Shown here piece by piece: positions 36,385 to 49,462 of a stretch of 64,000 nt of DNA (position 1 is the stretch's first letter; each line of letters opens with the position of its first letter). The DNA is from Amaranthus tricolor (taxonomy: Eukaryota; Streptophyta; Magnoliopsida; Caryophyllales; Amaranthaceae), in the NCBI RefSeq assembly GCF_026212465.1, contig NC_080060.1, positions 20,928,155 through 20,992,154 of the forward strand, read 5' to 3'. A model generated the notes under the pieces. That model saw nothing but the letters and a program-made list of their open reading frames with translations. It ran no database searches and was not told where the DNA came from. A program made the translations under genes and the position numbers.

Positions 36385-37095
36385 TAGAGGTGTTCATGGG
36401 TGGGTTTGGACAGGTAGCGGACTGGGTAGTACCTAAAAAATCTACCCGCGGGCTCAAATATTTAAAATCCCGCCTGCATTTGCGGGCACATTTTTTTGTT
36501 GTTACCCGCCTACTTTTAAAGCGAGCGGGACCCGCGGGTAGGCGGGTATTTATTATATAAAGGTTAAACATATGATACAAATTATAAAATTAAGTTTTAA
36601 TAACAATTAATATACAATGTGTTGTCCAAAATACTTCAAATACAAGAAAAGTCTCAAAATACTTAAATTACATGAATATAAACATTATGTTGGATAATCC
36701 AACAAAAGCATTGCATCATCGATTTATCTTACTACAGAGTACGAAATTCAGACATTGACTTCTCAAATCTTAATAAATTAAAAAATTATTAAAGTGGATA
36801 TGGACTCTAATTACTAAAGTTGGGCATGTAGTAGACTAGTTGTATAAATTCTGGGATGTTACACTAGTAGTAATAGATACTAGACTACTAGTTTCATAAT
36901 CAACATAATTAATTATTTAATAATTAATATATTAACTTAGCGGGCGAGCGAGTATATCCGCAAGTATTTTTTTGGCGTTGCTACCCACCCATTTATCTTG
37001 GCGGGCGGGTATTACCCGTCCAAATTTAATTTTTTTTTTCAAAAACATTGTCCAAGTCCGCTCATTTTTCGAGCCGGGTGGCTCGAGCCTGGCGG
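36385..37095. mobile_element. MITE-like insertion with GGGCGGGT motifs
   Basis: The sequence TAGAGGTGTTCATGGGTGGG interrupts the Copia pre-integrase frame at 36385, and motifs such as CGGGCGGGTATTACCCG recur to about 37010. The start matches the TAGRGGTGTTCA family of the other hAT MITEs in this window. A matching right end was not found: after 37030 the text (GAGCCGGGTGGCTCGAGCC) runs into the Copia 3' end, so the right end is probably deleted. Confidence 0.6.
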
Positions 37096-37394
37096 GTTAG
37101 CTTTCTCGAACCAGTCAAAGAAGTTTTTTCTGGGCAAGTTTGGTTTCGGTCATCCCCAGACCAAACTTGAGGGTGAGTGTAAGAAAATAAGGAAATAATT
37201 TGATTAGAATAATTTGATTGGATTTTATTCCATGATTTTACATTTTAGGAAGTTAAGATATTGTTATTTTGTTTTCATATTTGTAGCTTTTATCTATTTA
37301 TTTATAGGGGTGTTCTACTCTACTTTGATGAATAAGAAAAACTAAATGATTTAAGCCTAAACCCTAAACCAAACTTGTGTAATTAATTTCTTCA

Positions 37395-39071
<1,677 letters not shown>

Positions 39072-39149
39072 TCAATACACATCATGACGGGGTGTTTGCA
39101 ATTGGCTGTTGGTTGTTGGTTTTTTTAATTGGATTGTTTGACCAGCTGG

Positions 39150-39681
39150 TAGGCCTGTCAAACAGATCAGGTTGGGAGGGATTCGAGTTCGGGTTCGGAT
39201 CATATATAAACAAATCAGAAAACACTTGACCAAAACCCAACCTATTGAGTTAATTGGGTCGAAAATCACAACCTTGACCCAACCTATAACAGATCAGGTT
39301 GACCTGATTTCGACCCACTTAACCCGTTTATAATTTTTTTTTTGTTTTTGTTTTAAGGTTTTTAACGTTGATTAATTCTAATTTTTAGGCTAACTTTATT
39401 TATTTTTTTTATTTTGTATTTACTATGAAAAATAAGAAAATATTAAATGAATTAAGTTTAGCTTATACTTATTAATTAATTCAAAATTAACACATTTAAT
39501 TAAATGGGTTATATAGGTTTTTTTTAGGTTTAAAATTTTGACCTTACCTAACCCATTTAATAAACAAATCAGATCAGTTCGACCCATTTAATTAATTGGG
39601 TCAAAAGTCTCAAGCCAAACCCACTTAGTTCAGTTAGGTTCAGGTTGAGTTAGCAGGTCGGGTCAACTTTTGCCAGCCCTA
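39150..39681. mobile_element. hAT-type MITE, sister of 600-1372
   Basis: The ends TAGGCCTGTCAAACAGATCAGG and, reverse complemented, TAGGGCTGGCAAAAGTTGACC pair imperfectly. Flanks CCAGCTGG (39142-39149) and CTAGCTAG (39682-39689) agree at 6 of 8 positions. It shares subterminal and internal phrases with the MITE at 600-1372 but lacks the extra 290-bp segment. It may itself lie inside a larger decayed inverted-repeat element (about 39088-39965, ends GGTGTTTGCAATTGGCTG and TTGGCTTTAGG in reverse). Confidence 0.8.
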
Positions 39682-39689
39682 CTAGCTAG

Positions 39690-41202
39690 AAATGTTGGCT
39701 GTATTTGTTGGCTTTTAAGTGAGCTGAAAAAGCCAGCTATTTGTAAATATGTTTGGAAATTTTGAGTGTTGGCTGTTAGCTGTTTGTGAGAGAAAAAGTG
39801 AGCCAATAAGTTAAAAGCCAACAAAAAAGCTAACTGGAGTAGCTTTTGCATTTTGGCATAAAAGCCAGCTTTTCAGCTGTTTTAAAAGCTATTTACCAAA
39901 TATTTTTTTAATGTTTAACCAACTAGCAAGCCAAAAGCCTAAAGCCAACTAAAAAATTAAACCCAACTTTGTTAGATTTGGAAGTGGTTCATGTTTTGTG
40001 AAGTATTAACTTCAAAATCTAAGACTATTGTTAACAATAATTAATGTTAGTGTTTTGATTAAAAGAAGGAAACATTACCTAGAATAGTCTAATTTTTTTC
40101 ATAATTTTCATACATTATTTTTGACTATTGATTGATTATAAAGAATCCCAACTTTATGGGGGTATTTTTCTAGAGTAAACTTAAGTATCCAGATGACTTG
40201 TTATAGTAGCTAATTTTCCAAAAAAGTAAATCGAAAATTAATATAAAGTTAAAGAAAAACCTTAAAATTTACATAAAAAATTCTACTTTAACATTTTTTA
40301 AACTTTTTTTTGATATTTAAATTAATTTTGCTTTTTTAAAAAAAATAAAACTAGTTATAAAAGGTTATCGAATTGTTTGAGTTTGCTATAAGTAAATACC
40401 CCATAATATTGAGATTATTCATGGTTAATCAATAGATATATTATCGTAGAAAAATAATGAAAATATTATATTATTCTAGTTAATTTTTTCTTAACAGAAT
40501 AATAAAAGAAAAAAAATTGATAAACATGAAAAGATGGATTATGGAGTAGGAGAGAGAACCAAGGAATTGGGAAAGCCTTTTTTTAGTTAAACAATTCAAG
40601 ATATTTTGTACAACTTAACCGAATACTCTCTCTATTCCTTAAAAAAAAGTTTAGTTACTCTTTTGAGAGATCGTCTCTTAAAGAGACAATCACAAAACAT
40701 TAAGCCCATATTTTTATTTCCTCTTTAAGGTGTGTAATTGGGCTATTTAGTCCATTTATGTAATGCGTTTTTCGGAGAGAACGTCTCTTACAACAATTTG
40801 TGAAAAACGGTTTCTATTAATCATTTTAGATGTTCTATTTGTCGTTCCTATAAAGAATATTTCTATTTATATTACAAATTTTCGACAAAATTAACCATGT
40901 TCATTCTCATTTTAATATTCTAATAATGCTTATGATCTCCACATATCTTCTATTAACTTCATTTTAACATTTTTATATTTACTTATGGTTTTCATATGTT
41001 TTCATTAATTTTCTTTTAAAATTTTTTTAATGATTATAATTTTTATTTTTCCTCTATTAAATTTATTATTTGATAAAATAATGTGGGGCAAAAAGAACTT
41101 TAGTCATTGTTATTTGTTAGCATTATTTTAGTGTTTTTCGATATAATAATAAATTAATTGGATAAGTAGTAAAAACAGCTTAAGAAGGTATTTTCGTCTT
41201 CA
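39690..41202. other. Decayed repeats, no gene seen
   Basis: 39690-39965 holds AAAAGCCAGCTNTT-like inverted phrases of a decayed MITE. At 40663-40812 GAGAGATCGTCTCTTAAAGAG and CGGAGAGAACGTCTCTTAC suggest a small palindromic MITE inside sequence with a Stowaway-like start (TACTCTCTCTATTCC at 40625). The edges could not be fixed. Nothing else was seen. Confidence 0.35.
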
Positions 41203-41754
41203 AAAATTCTAGGAAAATTTGCAAAGAAACACCTTATAAAACCAGTTTTTTGTTTAAAATTTTTTTTGTAAAAAAACACCTTTTAAGAGACTTTTGTCAA
41301 CTTTCAGGCGTTGACTATGCTATATCAGGTGCATAATACGCGAGTGATTGCAAACTCAGGGAAGTATAATGATACACAATACTTCGTGAGTTTCTACTGC
41401 ATCTTCCTCAACTTCATTTCCTTGCCTCCACATACTCTTCTCTTGTCTGATTGTGGTCGTCCATTTACTGCTTCTCCAGCCTGTCACTTTGTCTGGTTTC
41501 TCATTTGTCACCATTGTAGATTATGACCGAAGATTCATAGCGCTTTTACTTCCTCTCAACTGTAAAAGGTAAGGTTTTTTTCCCCCTTAAAGTTACTGCC
41601 TTTTCATTTCTTTAATTGGGTTTAGTGGCAATGTTACTCTCGAACCGTATGCTTTTTGATGTCATTTGCATTGTTAATTGAATTGTTTATTGACTTGTTA
41701 ATTAGTATGCATTAGTATATTGTATTTGTAGAGTTCTAAAGTTAGGGTTTGTAA

Positions 41755-43771
41755 TTGGTAATTGCGCAGATGAGAACAAAAAACCCTTTATTTAATCCTT
41801 TAACTGGAATCAAAATCATTTTCAACCTAAAAATATGGCATGAGGGACGGTTTATTATTAAGAAGAAAACGAGGTTGTATGATGATGGGTGCCTTGATAT
41901 CAAAGTGGTTTGTTCTGAAATTAATTATTTTGGTATTGTACAATCAGTTAGGAAGGTGATTGAGAGGGAAAATGCTCAGTTTACTGTATATTATAGGTGT
42001 AAAGGGAGGAGCTTGATGAATGGTTTAATTGAATTTACACCCAACACACCTTTAGTTGATGTATTGGCAACGAAAGATGAGAATAATTTCATTACTGTAT
42101 TTGTTGAGTATGATCAGAGTATATTTGTTGTGGGATCTTGTGTTGCTGGTGGTGGAGGTGAGAAGGATAATGATCATGATGGATTTGAGGAGGATAATGA
42201 TGATGATGGATGTCAGGACAATTTTAAATATGAAGATGCTGAAAAGAATATGGACAATGAAGATTGTGGTTGGGGCCAATTTGATGATGAGTTGTTGAAC
42301 AACATTAACTTTGAATTGTATTGGGCTGGGTCTAAGGTATTAGAAGGTTGCCAAAGTACTTTTGTTGGCCCAGAAGTTGAGTTAGACCACAATAAACTGG
42401 GATATAAAAGCAAAGACCCTCAGTCCAAAAAAGCAGAAAAAACTAGCAGCCTTGAGGAGAAAAACAAAGGCTTCTGTTCAACAACTAACCATTGAACAAC
42501 CAGAACCCCAGATTGAACCAGAGGATGATCTATTCTATGATGGAGCGACAAATGAAGATAGACCAGTAGGTGGGGATTTTTTTTCAGAGGGTGTCACCAT
42601 GAACTTGGACAGTAGGGTTGAGAAGGGCTTGCAACAGCACAAGTTCCCTCAATTGACTGTTGGGGATGAACAAGTTCAAGTCAGAGAAGATGATGATTTG
42701 AATGAAGACTCAGAGGAGGAAGGCAGTGGAGCAGATTCAGATGAGGATAAGGTGGATGAGGGACCAGTTTTCAACCCTAAGATTGACTTAAAAAAATGTG
42801 GAGTTGAAGAAGGGAATTAGATTTGAAACTATGGAGGATCTTAGGAAGGCAATTAGGCACCATGCTATTATGAACAGGTATGATTACTATTTCTTGCATA
42901 CCACTAGAAGAAGAGTTAGTGTTTACTGTAAACATAGATGCAAGTGCCCTTTGAAGTATGGTAGGTATATAGAATGCATATGTGATGAGCAGAAGTGTTT
43001 ATTTAGAATTCATTGTAGAAACTTGAAATTGGAGGAAACTTGGCAGATTAAAAGTCAGCCATGCTGTTTTGAGGGAGTGCAGAAACAAACCAATATTGAG
43101 CATGATGGAGTGGATAAGAAGATATGTCATGGCAAGGGCTTTCAAAAAAGGGAGGGAGTTAGAAATTATCAAGGGTCAATCATGCCAGCTGCTTTGAAGG
43201 TGCTCAAAACTGCACAAGAGATGGCCAAGAACTGCTTTGACACAATTTCTGACATTGACTTGTTTGAGGTGGATCATGATGGAGATAGATGGGTGGTGAC
43301 TTGAAAAAGAATTCATGTGGTTGTTTCAGGTGGGATTTGACAGGAATCCCTTGCTGTCATGCATTCAAATGCATCATGGCATTCAGGGGCAATCCTGAAT
43401 TATATGTGCACAAGGTATACAGTAAGGACATGTATGCCTTAGCGTATGCACCTATTTTCCAACCAATGCTTGGAATGAAGCAATGGGATTCTACAGACCA
43501 TCCCAAACCTAACCCCGTGGTCTTAGAAAGCTCCTTGGAAGACCATCACAAAAAAAAAAGAATCAAAGAGAAGGGTGAATGGGAAGCTGAACCTGAACCT
43601 CCAGTGCTGAGAAAGAGGAAGCCGAATGCATTCAGTAACTATGGAGGTCTAGGCACAATAAGAGCAAGTGCAAGAACCCACATGCACTCCCTAAACCTAC
43701 AGCAAAAAGAGGAAGGCCAATGGCTGATGGTGTTCCAAAACAAGCAATACAAAAGAAAAGGGGAGGTATGA
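41755..43771 (+). pseudogene. MULE transposase lacking its catalytic domain
   Basis: Plus-strand frames overlap in sequence: 41755-42495 (N-terminal region with an acidic middle), 42452-42820 (acidic linker), 42798-43304 and 43289-43771. A MuDR-type DNA-binding domain is visible at 42800-43050 (KKGIRFETMEDLRKAIRHHA; YCKHRCKCPLK), and a SWIM zinc finger at 43300-43370 (NSCGCFRWDLTGIPCCHAF). In intact MULE proteins several hundred residues with the DDE catalytic triad lie between these two; here only some 40-80 residues separate them. The catalytic domain has thus been deleted, and at least three frameshifts break the rest. Not active; its ends could be moved only by another MULE. Confidence 0.88.
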
Positions 43772-44106
43772 GCCAATGTCAAGAAGAGGTCAACACCAAC
43801 TCTTCACAACCACTAGAAGCATCTCAAACATCTCACACATGAATGTAATAGCTTTGATGTTAGTTTGTGAAAAATTATTAGTGTTTATTAGTTTATCAAT
43901 GACTTTAGTATCTCTGATGTTATTTTGTGAACACATGAATGGATTATTAGTATTTATTAATAAAGTCAACGCTATGTATGACTTGAGGATGTAGCTAATG
44001 AACCTTATGTAGTTTCATGTTATGGATGATATGCATTATGAAATTTGGTTCAATAATTCAACTGTACATTATGAAATGGAGGCAAACACAAAAACAACCA
44101 ACCAAA

Positions 44107-44589
44107 CTAGTCCATAATCTTAAATAGAGTTCCTAAAAATAAAACAACCAAAAAAGCCAAAAATTGAGCTTTGCTGCACTTTTTGGCCAGCTTCAACCTC
44201 CCAACATGCCCACCGTCAAATCCATCACCAGCAACCTTTGCAGCAGCCTTCGCAACCTCTAATCCTAACTCAGCAATAAGACATGATTTCTCATACTCCG
44301 ACCTACTCAACCGACTCCTCAGCACATTCACTTCATTCCTCAGTTCCTTCTTCGCCTCCACCAACTCATTAATAGTAACCCTTTGCCACTCTACTTGATT
44401 AGCATCAATCCACCTGAAGAACGAGCAACCCCTTCTTCCACTTTCAATGTCATATAATTTACAAACCATGAACCTACGACCAGGATTTTTGGGGGTCCAA
44501 GACCTCATCATCGCAATTTGCATCCCACAGTAGCATCTAGTAGGTTGTGAGTTCCCAATGGCACGAGAAGAACCACTAGAAGAAGACAT
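44107..44589 (-). CDS. GRF-type zinc-finger protein carried by the MULE
   Basis: The frame codes for 160 residues from the ATG at 44589 (MSSSSGSSRAIGN); an in-frame ATG ten codons upstream exists but its context is poorer. Residues about 18-62 form a GRF zinc finger (CYCGMQIAMMRSWT, RRFMVCKLY, GCSFFRWID), a coiled-coil-like stretch follows (LVEAKKELRNEVNVLRSRLS), and the C-terminus is a likely membrane anchor (AQFLAFLVVLFLGTLFKIMD). This layout matches the plant family of small At4g04775-like proteins, whose function is unknown. The frame is intact while the transposase beside it is not. It lies convergent to the transposase, starting near the right terminal repeat, which may contain its promoter. 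A captured host gene and a standard second MULE gene are both possible. Confidence 0.75.
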   Translation of the reverse strand: MSSSSGSSRAIGNSQPTRCYCGMQIAMMRSWTPKNPGRRFMVCKLYDIESGRRGCSFFRWIDANQVEWQRVTINELVEAKKELRNEVNVLRSRLSRSEYEKSCLIAELGLEVAKAAAKVAGDGFDGGHVGRLKLAKKCSKAQFLAFLVVLFLGTLFKIMD

Positions 44590-45009
44590 ACTACACCAAA
44601 CAAAAAAACAGAGCAACATTGTAAACAGAACATCAAAGCATCAAATTTTCAAAAAAAATGGAGAAAACTTCTACAACAACGCACATACCTTCAGAATTTC
44701 AGAGAAGAGGTGATGAAAGTTATGAGTGATTTGAAATGGGAGTTGAGGGTGTAAATGGAGTATTTATTGAAGTTGAAATGGAAGCAGCGTGGATTAAGAA
44801 GAGTTTGCAATCACGCGCACGTATTTGGAGCTCAAATGGCATAGTCAACGCCTGAAAGTTGACAAAAGTCACCGGAAACTGATTTAAGGTGTTTTTTCAA
44901 TAAAAAGTTTCTTAAAAGATGTTTTTTACAAAAAAAAATTTTAAAAGATATTTTTTTACAAAAAAACTAATTTTATAAGGTGTTTCTTTGTAAATTTGTC
45001 AAAATACTA

Positions 45010-45222
45010 TTGCATCCCAAAAGACCTCAACTCCTCAAAATAAAAGAAAATTTTTTTGGGGTTTTCTGAAGCTCCAAATCAGACAAATCCTCCTTGTATA
45101 ATAGTTTCTCTCTCATCCATCACTTTTTCTCTCTCCTTCCATTTCTCCCCCTCGGTGTTTCAATTTCTACTGACTACTGCAGACGAAGAATCCAAGTGTT
45201 TCAGCTTCTCCCTTCTTCTTCA
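45010..45222 (+). promoter_or_regulatory. CIP1-like gene promoter remnant and leader exon
   Basis: Only some 50-100 bp separate the MULE right end from a typical plant leader: TGTATAATAG near 45095 as a weak TATA box, then a CT-rich stretch (TCTCTCTCATCC, TTTCTCTCTCC) and a donor TTCTTCAG|GTAATT at 45222-45223. The next exon begins after the acceptor ATAATCCAG at 46006. The leader intron of ~0.8 kb resembles those that boost expression in many plant genes. Confidence 0.55.
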
Positions 45223-46093
45223 GGTAATTAACTTTCAAATCCTAAATCATTTATCGATTAATTATAGAAGTATATGATTTATGTTTGATTATACTGAAAT
45301 CGTATGCTTTTGATCTGTTGTTTGATCAAAATTGCTGAAAAGTTGGTGATAATCTTAACTTTTTTCTGAAAAGTTAACTGATTTTGGCTCTGCTTATGTG
45401 GAAAGTATTGCACTAGTTTCTTTGATTCTCGTCACTTAATTGAAGATTCATCAAATTCCCGCTCCGGAAATCTTGATTCATGGTTTTTCTCTTGATTTCG
45501 AGATTTTTTCAACAAAATTTGACGGTTTTTACTGTATCTAAATTCTAATACTTATCTAGAGTTTTAGTTGCATGCAATGAATTCAGTTTTTTTACTCAAC
45601 CGTACAAAGAATTCCGATGGCATTTTCGATCTTTTTCATCTTTTTATCTCGATTTTGTTTTTATGATTTTCTGAATGTGATATATCCACTGAAATCTCGG
45701 TTTCTTACAATTTTTTAGTAACATCGTTTTTGATGTTGAATAATTAGTAGTACGTAACATTTGAGAAGCTCTTAAAATCATATGAAGAAATTATATCTAT
45801 TTCCTGAAATTCAATTATATCCATATCTTGAGGTGTCATGAAATCTCCTTGGTTGATAAGGGGGCATTTTCTGGTAGACGATAATAATAAAGCAAATAAT
45901 CCTTTTTATTAATAAAATCCACTTGCTTATCATTATGAAATCTAGATTTTTATTTCCAGCTGACAGTGACAAAACATAGCTTGCTAATACATTTATATAA
46001 TCCAGGTACTACTTCTACTTCCCTGTCTTGAGCAGTCGAGCTTCATCAGATGTACAGAAGCTGAGAACTAGTTGAAGTAACAAGCTAGCGAAA

Positions 46094-49000
46094 ATGACAA
46101 AGAAGCGACACCGTATCAGAAGTTCAATAAAGTCTTTTTTCGAAAAGCACACCGATCCTGAAGAACATGAGAAGCTCGAAGAAACGAGAAAAGGTATGCT
46201 CCTTTAGCTTGGAATTCTGTTCTTCAAACTTTAGAAGGATCGAGTTGTCTTCAGATTTATCCTTGTATTTTTTGGTGGCCTATGTGCATTTTGCAAGTTC
46301 AGTCTATTCGATTTTGGTGTTAGAGCTTTGGCTTTTGTAATGATAGAAAGGCTTATGATATTACGCTGTAAAAGACGCACATAATTGGAGAATTAAATCA
46401 TATATTGGATCTCTGTTGGGAAAACTCATTTACTATATATCTTGTTGCAAGACGAGGGAGCCAAAATTTTATAGCTTTTTCGTTTCGGATTATAGAAGAC
46501 TTTAGTAAACGATTTATTAAATTCTTTTATTATGTGTAGTTCTCGATGATGTTTTGTTACTTGATGATATTAGGGTAACAGTATTTTTGTTGCTTAGTGT
46601 ATGTTGATGCATCCAACAATTGAAAATAATTTCTATCTCCTTTGCAAATTGGCAACCGTTATTGAACATCTTCGTCAAAGACGAAATGAGTTGAGCTAAT
46701 TATCTCTTGGTCTTATCTTTGTCAAATTCTCATGGAAAGTACTTTTACGGCCCGTTTGATTGTTGGTAATAAATGATGAAAATGATAATGAAAAGTTGGT
46801 GTAATTTATTTTTGGGAAATTTTCTTGACAGTGGTCATACTTGCTATATATGAATGACCTTATTTTCTTGGCAAAATTTATTCCAATGTTACCATTAAAA
46901 AGGTGGTATTAAGAGATAATGTTAATTTGTGACAAGTTATTTTTTATGATGAAAGTTTCTTTATCTTGGTAATGACATGTACATTTTTTGAAAACTTACA
47001 CTATAAATCATTCTCATTATCGCCATTTGGTACCAACAGCCAGTTAAGATTAAATCACTGGAATGCGTGAATTAACACGTTTCTTGTGTGTTGAAGGTAT
47101 GGAGGAGAAAAAGAAAAAAATATTGGACTTTGTGAAAAACAATGAAGAAAATGATGAATCAAAAAAAGGGCCTATAGCCGAACTCATAGAGGATTTCCAC
47201 AAACAGTATGAATCTCTCTTTTCTCACTATGATCGTATCACTGAAAACATGAAGGAGAAAGTTAACAGGCCGCAGCAAGAAAAAGAGAAATTCTCATCAT
47301 CCTCTTCAGATTCAGAGTCACACTCTGACAATTCTTCCAATGGAAAAGACAGCAAAAATGGTAAACTTGAAGATGAACCAAATGAATTTCAGAAAGAGCT
47401 TGAAGCTGCAAAACTTGAAATTGCAGATCTCAGGAATGAAAGAGAAGAACTTAATTCAAAATTAGAGAACTCTATTAAGACAGCAACTGAACTGACTCAA
47501 CAAAATAAAGTACTGATGCGAGAGCGTGATATTCTATCTACTGAGAATGAAGACGTGATGAAAAGACTTGAAGAAGAGAACCAATTAGTAGAGAAGTTGA
47601 AAGGTGAGGTTGATCAGTTGCAAAGTGAGAAAAAAGACTCTGAGCACAAATTGGAGTCGACTACCCAGGAGTCCTCTCAGATAAAAGTGGAGCTAGAGGA
47701 ACTGAAAGCAGAGGCAAGTAGCTTGAAAGAAAAACTAGCTGAGCGGGAACTAGAAATCTTGTCCCTAAAGGAGATGCACAATGTACATACCAGTGGAGCT
47801 TCAGAACAAATGAAGGCATTTGAGGAACAAACAAATAGTTTGATACTTGATTTAGAGACATTGATGGGGGTAAAGAGAAAAATGGAGGAGCAGTTTGAGA
47901 GTAAAGACGCAGAAGTTAGACGATTGGCTAAAATAGGTGATGAAGCATTAACTGAAATCAAGGAATTGCAAGAGCAGATTAGCACATTAGAACATGAATT
48001 GAAGAACTTGCGGATTCAAGAACGAGAGATGAAGTTGGATCTTGAGAGAAAAGACGAGGATATTGCAGAGTATCGGATACAGATAGAAGGTTTACATGAG
48101 AAATTGAATAGCAGTGATGCGCTTCTGAAACAATTTTTTGAAGAAAAAGAAGCTTTGACAGCTCAGTTGAAGGACCGAGATCGAGAAGTAAAAATGCTTC
48201 ACAGCCATAAAACGGGACTAGAAGAGCAATCAACGACAAGCAGCAGCGAGGCCGCTCAATTAAAAGAAGAGGTAAAAAGGTTGCAAGATAAGATTCAAGA
48301 ATTGGAGAAGGTGTTACAAGAGGGAGAAGAAGAGTCAATTGCTGTGCAGGAAAAACTCAAGGATGAAGAGAAAGAAGCGTCTTTGAAGATTAAAGCCTTA
48401 ATGGATGAGATCAGCGATTTAAAACAGAAGTTGGAAGAAGTTCAAGCCATTAATAGCCAGTTGGAGGCTCAAATTGAGGAGAAACAAGAATATATAGCAG
48501 ATTTAAACCTGCTTGAAACTGAAAATTCTGAATTAAAAAACAAAATAGAAGATCATCTCAGGAAAGTGAAAGAATTAGAAGATGAGCTGAGTAACAGGAA
48601 AGAGCAGTGTGAACAGCTCGAAACTTGTGTTCAAGAGACCGAGTCAGAGCTCCAAGGAGCAGAGAGGAAAGTCAAGGAGCTGAAAGAGGAATTGGGCATG
48701 AGTTTTGAATCAAAAGATGAGAAAATTTTGGAGCTTGAGGTATTAGTTGAAGACCTGAAAAGAGATCTAGAGTTGGCTATAGATGAAGAAAAGACTGCCT
48801 GGGAGAAAACCCGCACAATCGAAGTCCAGCTTCGCTTGGCAAACCAGAAGCTTCGGATCACTGAACAACTACTTATTGAGAAAGAAGAGGTATTTAAGAT
48901 TGCAGAAATGAAACATCAAGAAGAATGCTTAAAGCTAGAAAACAGAGCCACAAGGCTCTCTGAAGCACTTGCTGCTAATAAGGAAGCTTATTGTGGAATG

Positions 49001-49462
49001 ATTATGGACATCTCAGAGAATATGAACATAGAGCTAACAAACATGGAGTCCGTCACAAAGAAGTTTGAGGATGATCACAAGAAATTTGCAAACATGATCT
49101 TCAGAATGTCGGAAGAGGTCCGAACTGTTAAGCACTGTGCAGTAGGGATGAGTGTCGAGAGAGACCAGTTAAAAGAGCAGTTAAAGAACGAAAAAGAAGA
49201 GGGACTAATGATGAACAATAAGATAGGAAAACTGGAAGTCGAGCTTGACAATGAGAAGGGAGAAAAGGAGAAGCTTTTTGCAGCAGTGAATCAGTTGAAA
49301 AAGGCAACGGGAGAGATGGATGTCACACTGAAAGAGCGAGATGAACAGAAACGGCAAGCCATTAGGCAGCTGTGCTTGTGGTGCGACAACGTGCGAACCC
49401 AATATGAGGAACTCAAGATGGCCGTCTCCAAGGCTAGTGCACAGAGAAGGCAGGGTAGATAG
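46094..49462 (+). CDS. COP1-interactive protein 1 (CIP1)-like coiled-coil protein
   Basis: Coding exons 46094-46193 and 47097-49462 join in phase (codon G|GT) to 821 residues. The N-terminus (KKRHRIRSSIKSFFEKHTDP, then IAELIEDFHKQYESLFSHYD) is the NAB-like, actin-binding region of CIP1 and NET-related proteins. A Ser/Asp-rich patch follows (about residues 80-100), then some 600 residues of heptad-rich coiled coil (Glu, Lys, Leu). The C-terminal REAIRQLCLWCD-like block (QAIRQLCLWCDNVRTQYEEL) is typical of CIP1. Arabidopsis CIP1 is a larger cytoskeleton-associated protein that binds the light regulator COP1; this one is about half as long, with fewer coiled-coil repeats. The frame is uninterrupted, so it is probably functional. 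The first coding intron holds a MITE. Confidence 0.9.
46748..47043. mobile_element. Tourist/PIF-like MITE in the CIP1-like intron
   Basis: A 296-bp element flanked by TTA on both sides (46745-46747 and 47044-47046). The left end CGGCCCGTTTGATTGTTGGT and the reverse complement of the right end, CTGGCTGTTGGTACCAAATGG, pair imperfectly, followed by matching AAATGATGAAAATGATAATGA and AAATGGCGATAATGAGAATGA. The right edge is only about 50 bp from the acceptor of the main exon (47096). Same family as 31610-32850. Confidence 0.72.

Larger units (their letters stand above)
34001..37394 (+). mobile_element. Ty1/Copia element with both LTRs, internally deleted
   Basis: LTRs of 217 bp lie at 34001-34217 and 37178-37394; both start TGTA and end AATTTCTTCA, and they differ at roughly twenty sites. 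The primer-binding site TGGTATCAGAGCC follows the first LTR at 34218. A polypurine stretch, CTTGAGGGTGAG, precedes the second. Flanks ATGAC and ACGAC are a 4/5 target duplication. The internal part is only 2.96 kb: it has gag and protease, the start of the pre-integrase domain and a MITE-like insertion, while integrase core, RT and RNase H are missing. Non-autonomous and old. Confidence 0.92.
41212..45000. mobile_element. Mutator-like element (MULE) with 9-bp target duplication
   Basis: The left end GGAAAATTTGCAAAGAAACACC and the right end, reverse complemented, GACAAATTTACAAAGAAACACC begin long terminal inverted repeats. These stay alignable, with gaps, through ACTTTTGTCAACTTTCAGGC and GATTGCAAACTC (left to about 41360, right from about 44805). 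The flanks AAAATTCTA (41203-41211) and AAAATACTA (45001-45009) are an 8/9 match of the 9-bp duplication typical of Mutator. Inside are a degenerate transposase gene (+) and an intact GRF zinc-finger gene (-) arranged tail to tail, as in maize MuDR, which has two convergent genes. The right end lies just upstream of the CIP1-like gene. Confidence 0.92.

Noticed and set aside
44617..44619. Upstream ATG for the GRF gene
   Set aside because: The added residues MLLCFFVWCS do not resemble the family start; the Ser-rich MSSSSGSS start at 44589 does.
47661..48861. Minus-strand frames across the CIP1-like exon
   Set aside because: They are shadows of the long coiled-coil coding frame, with Ser/Leu-rich composition from reversed Glu/Lys codons.
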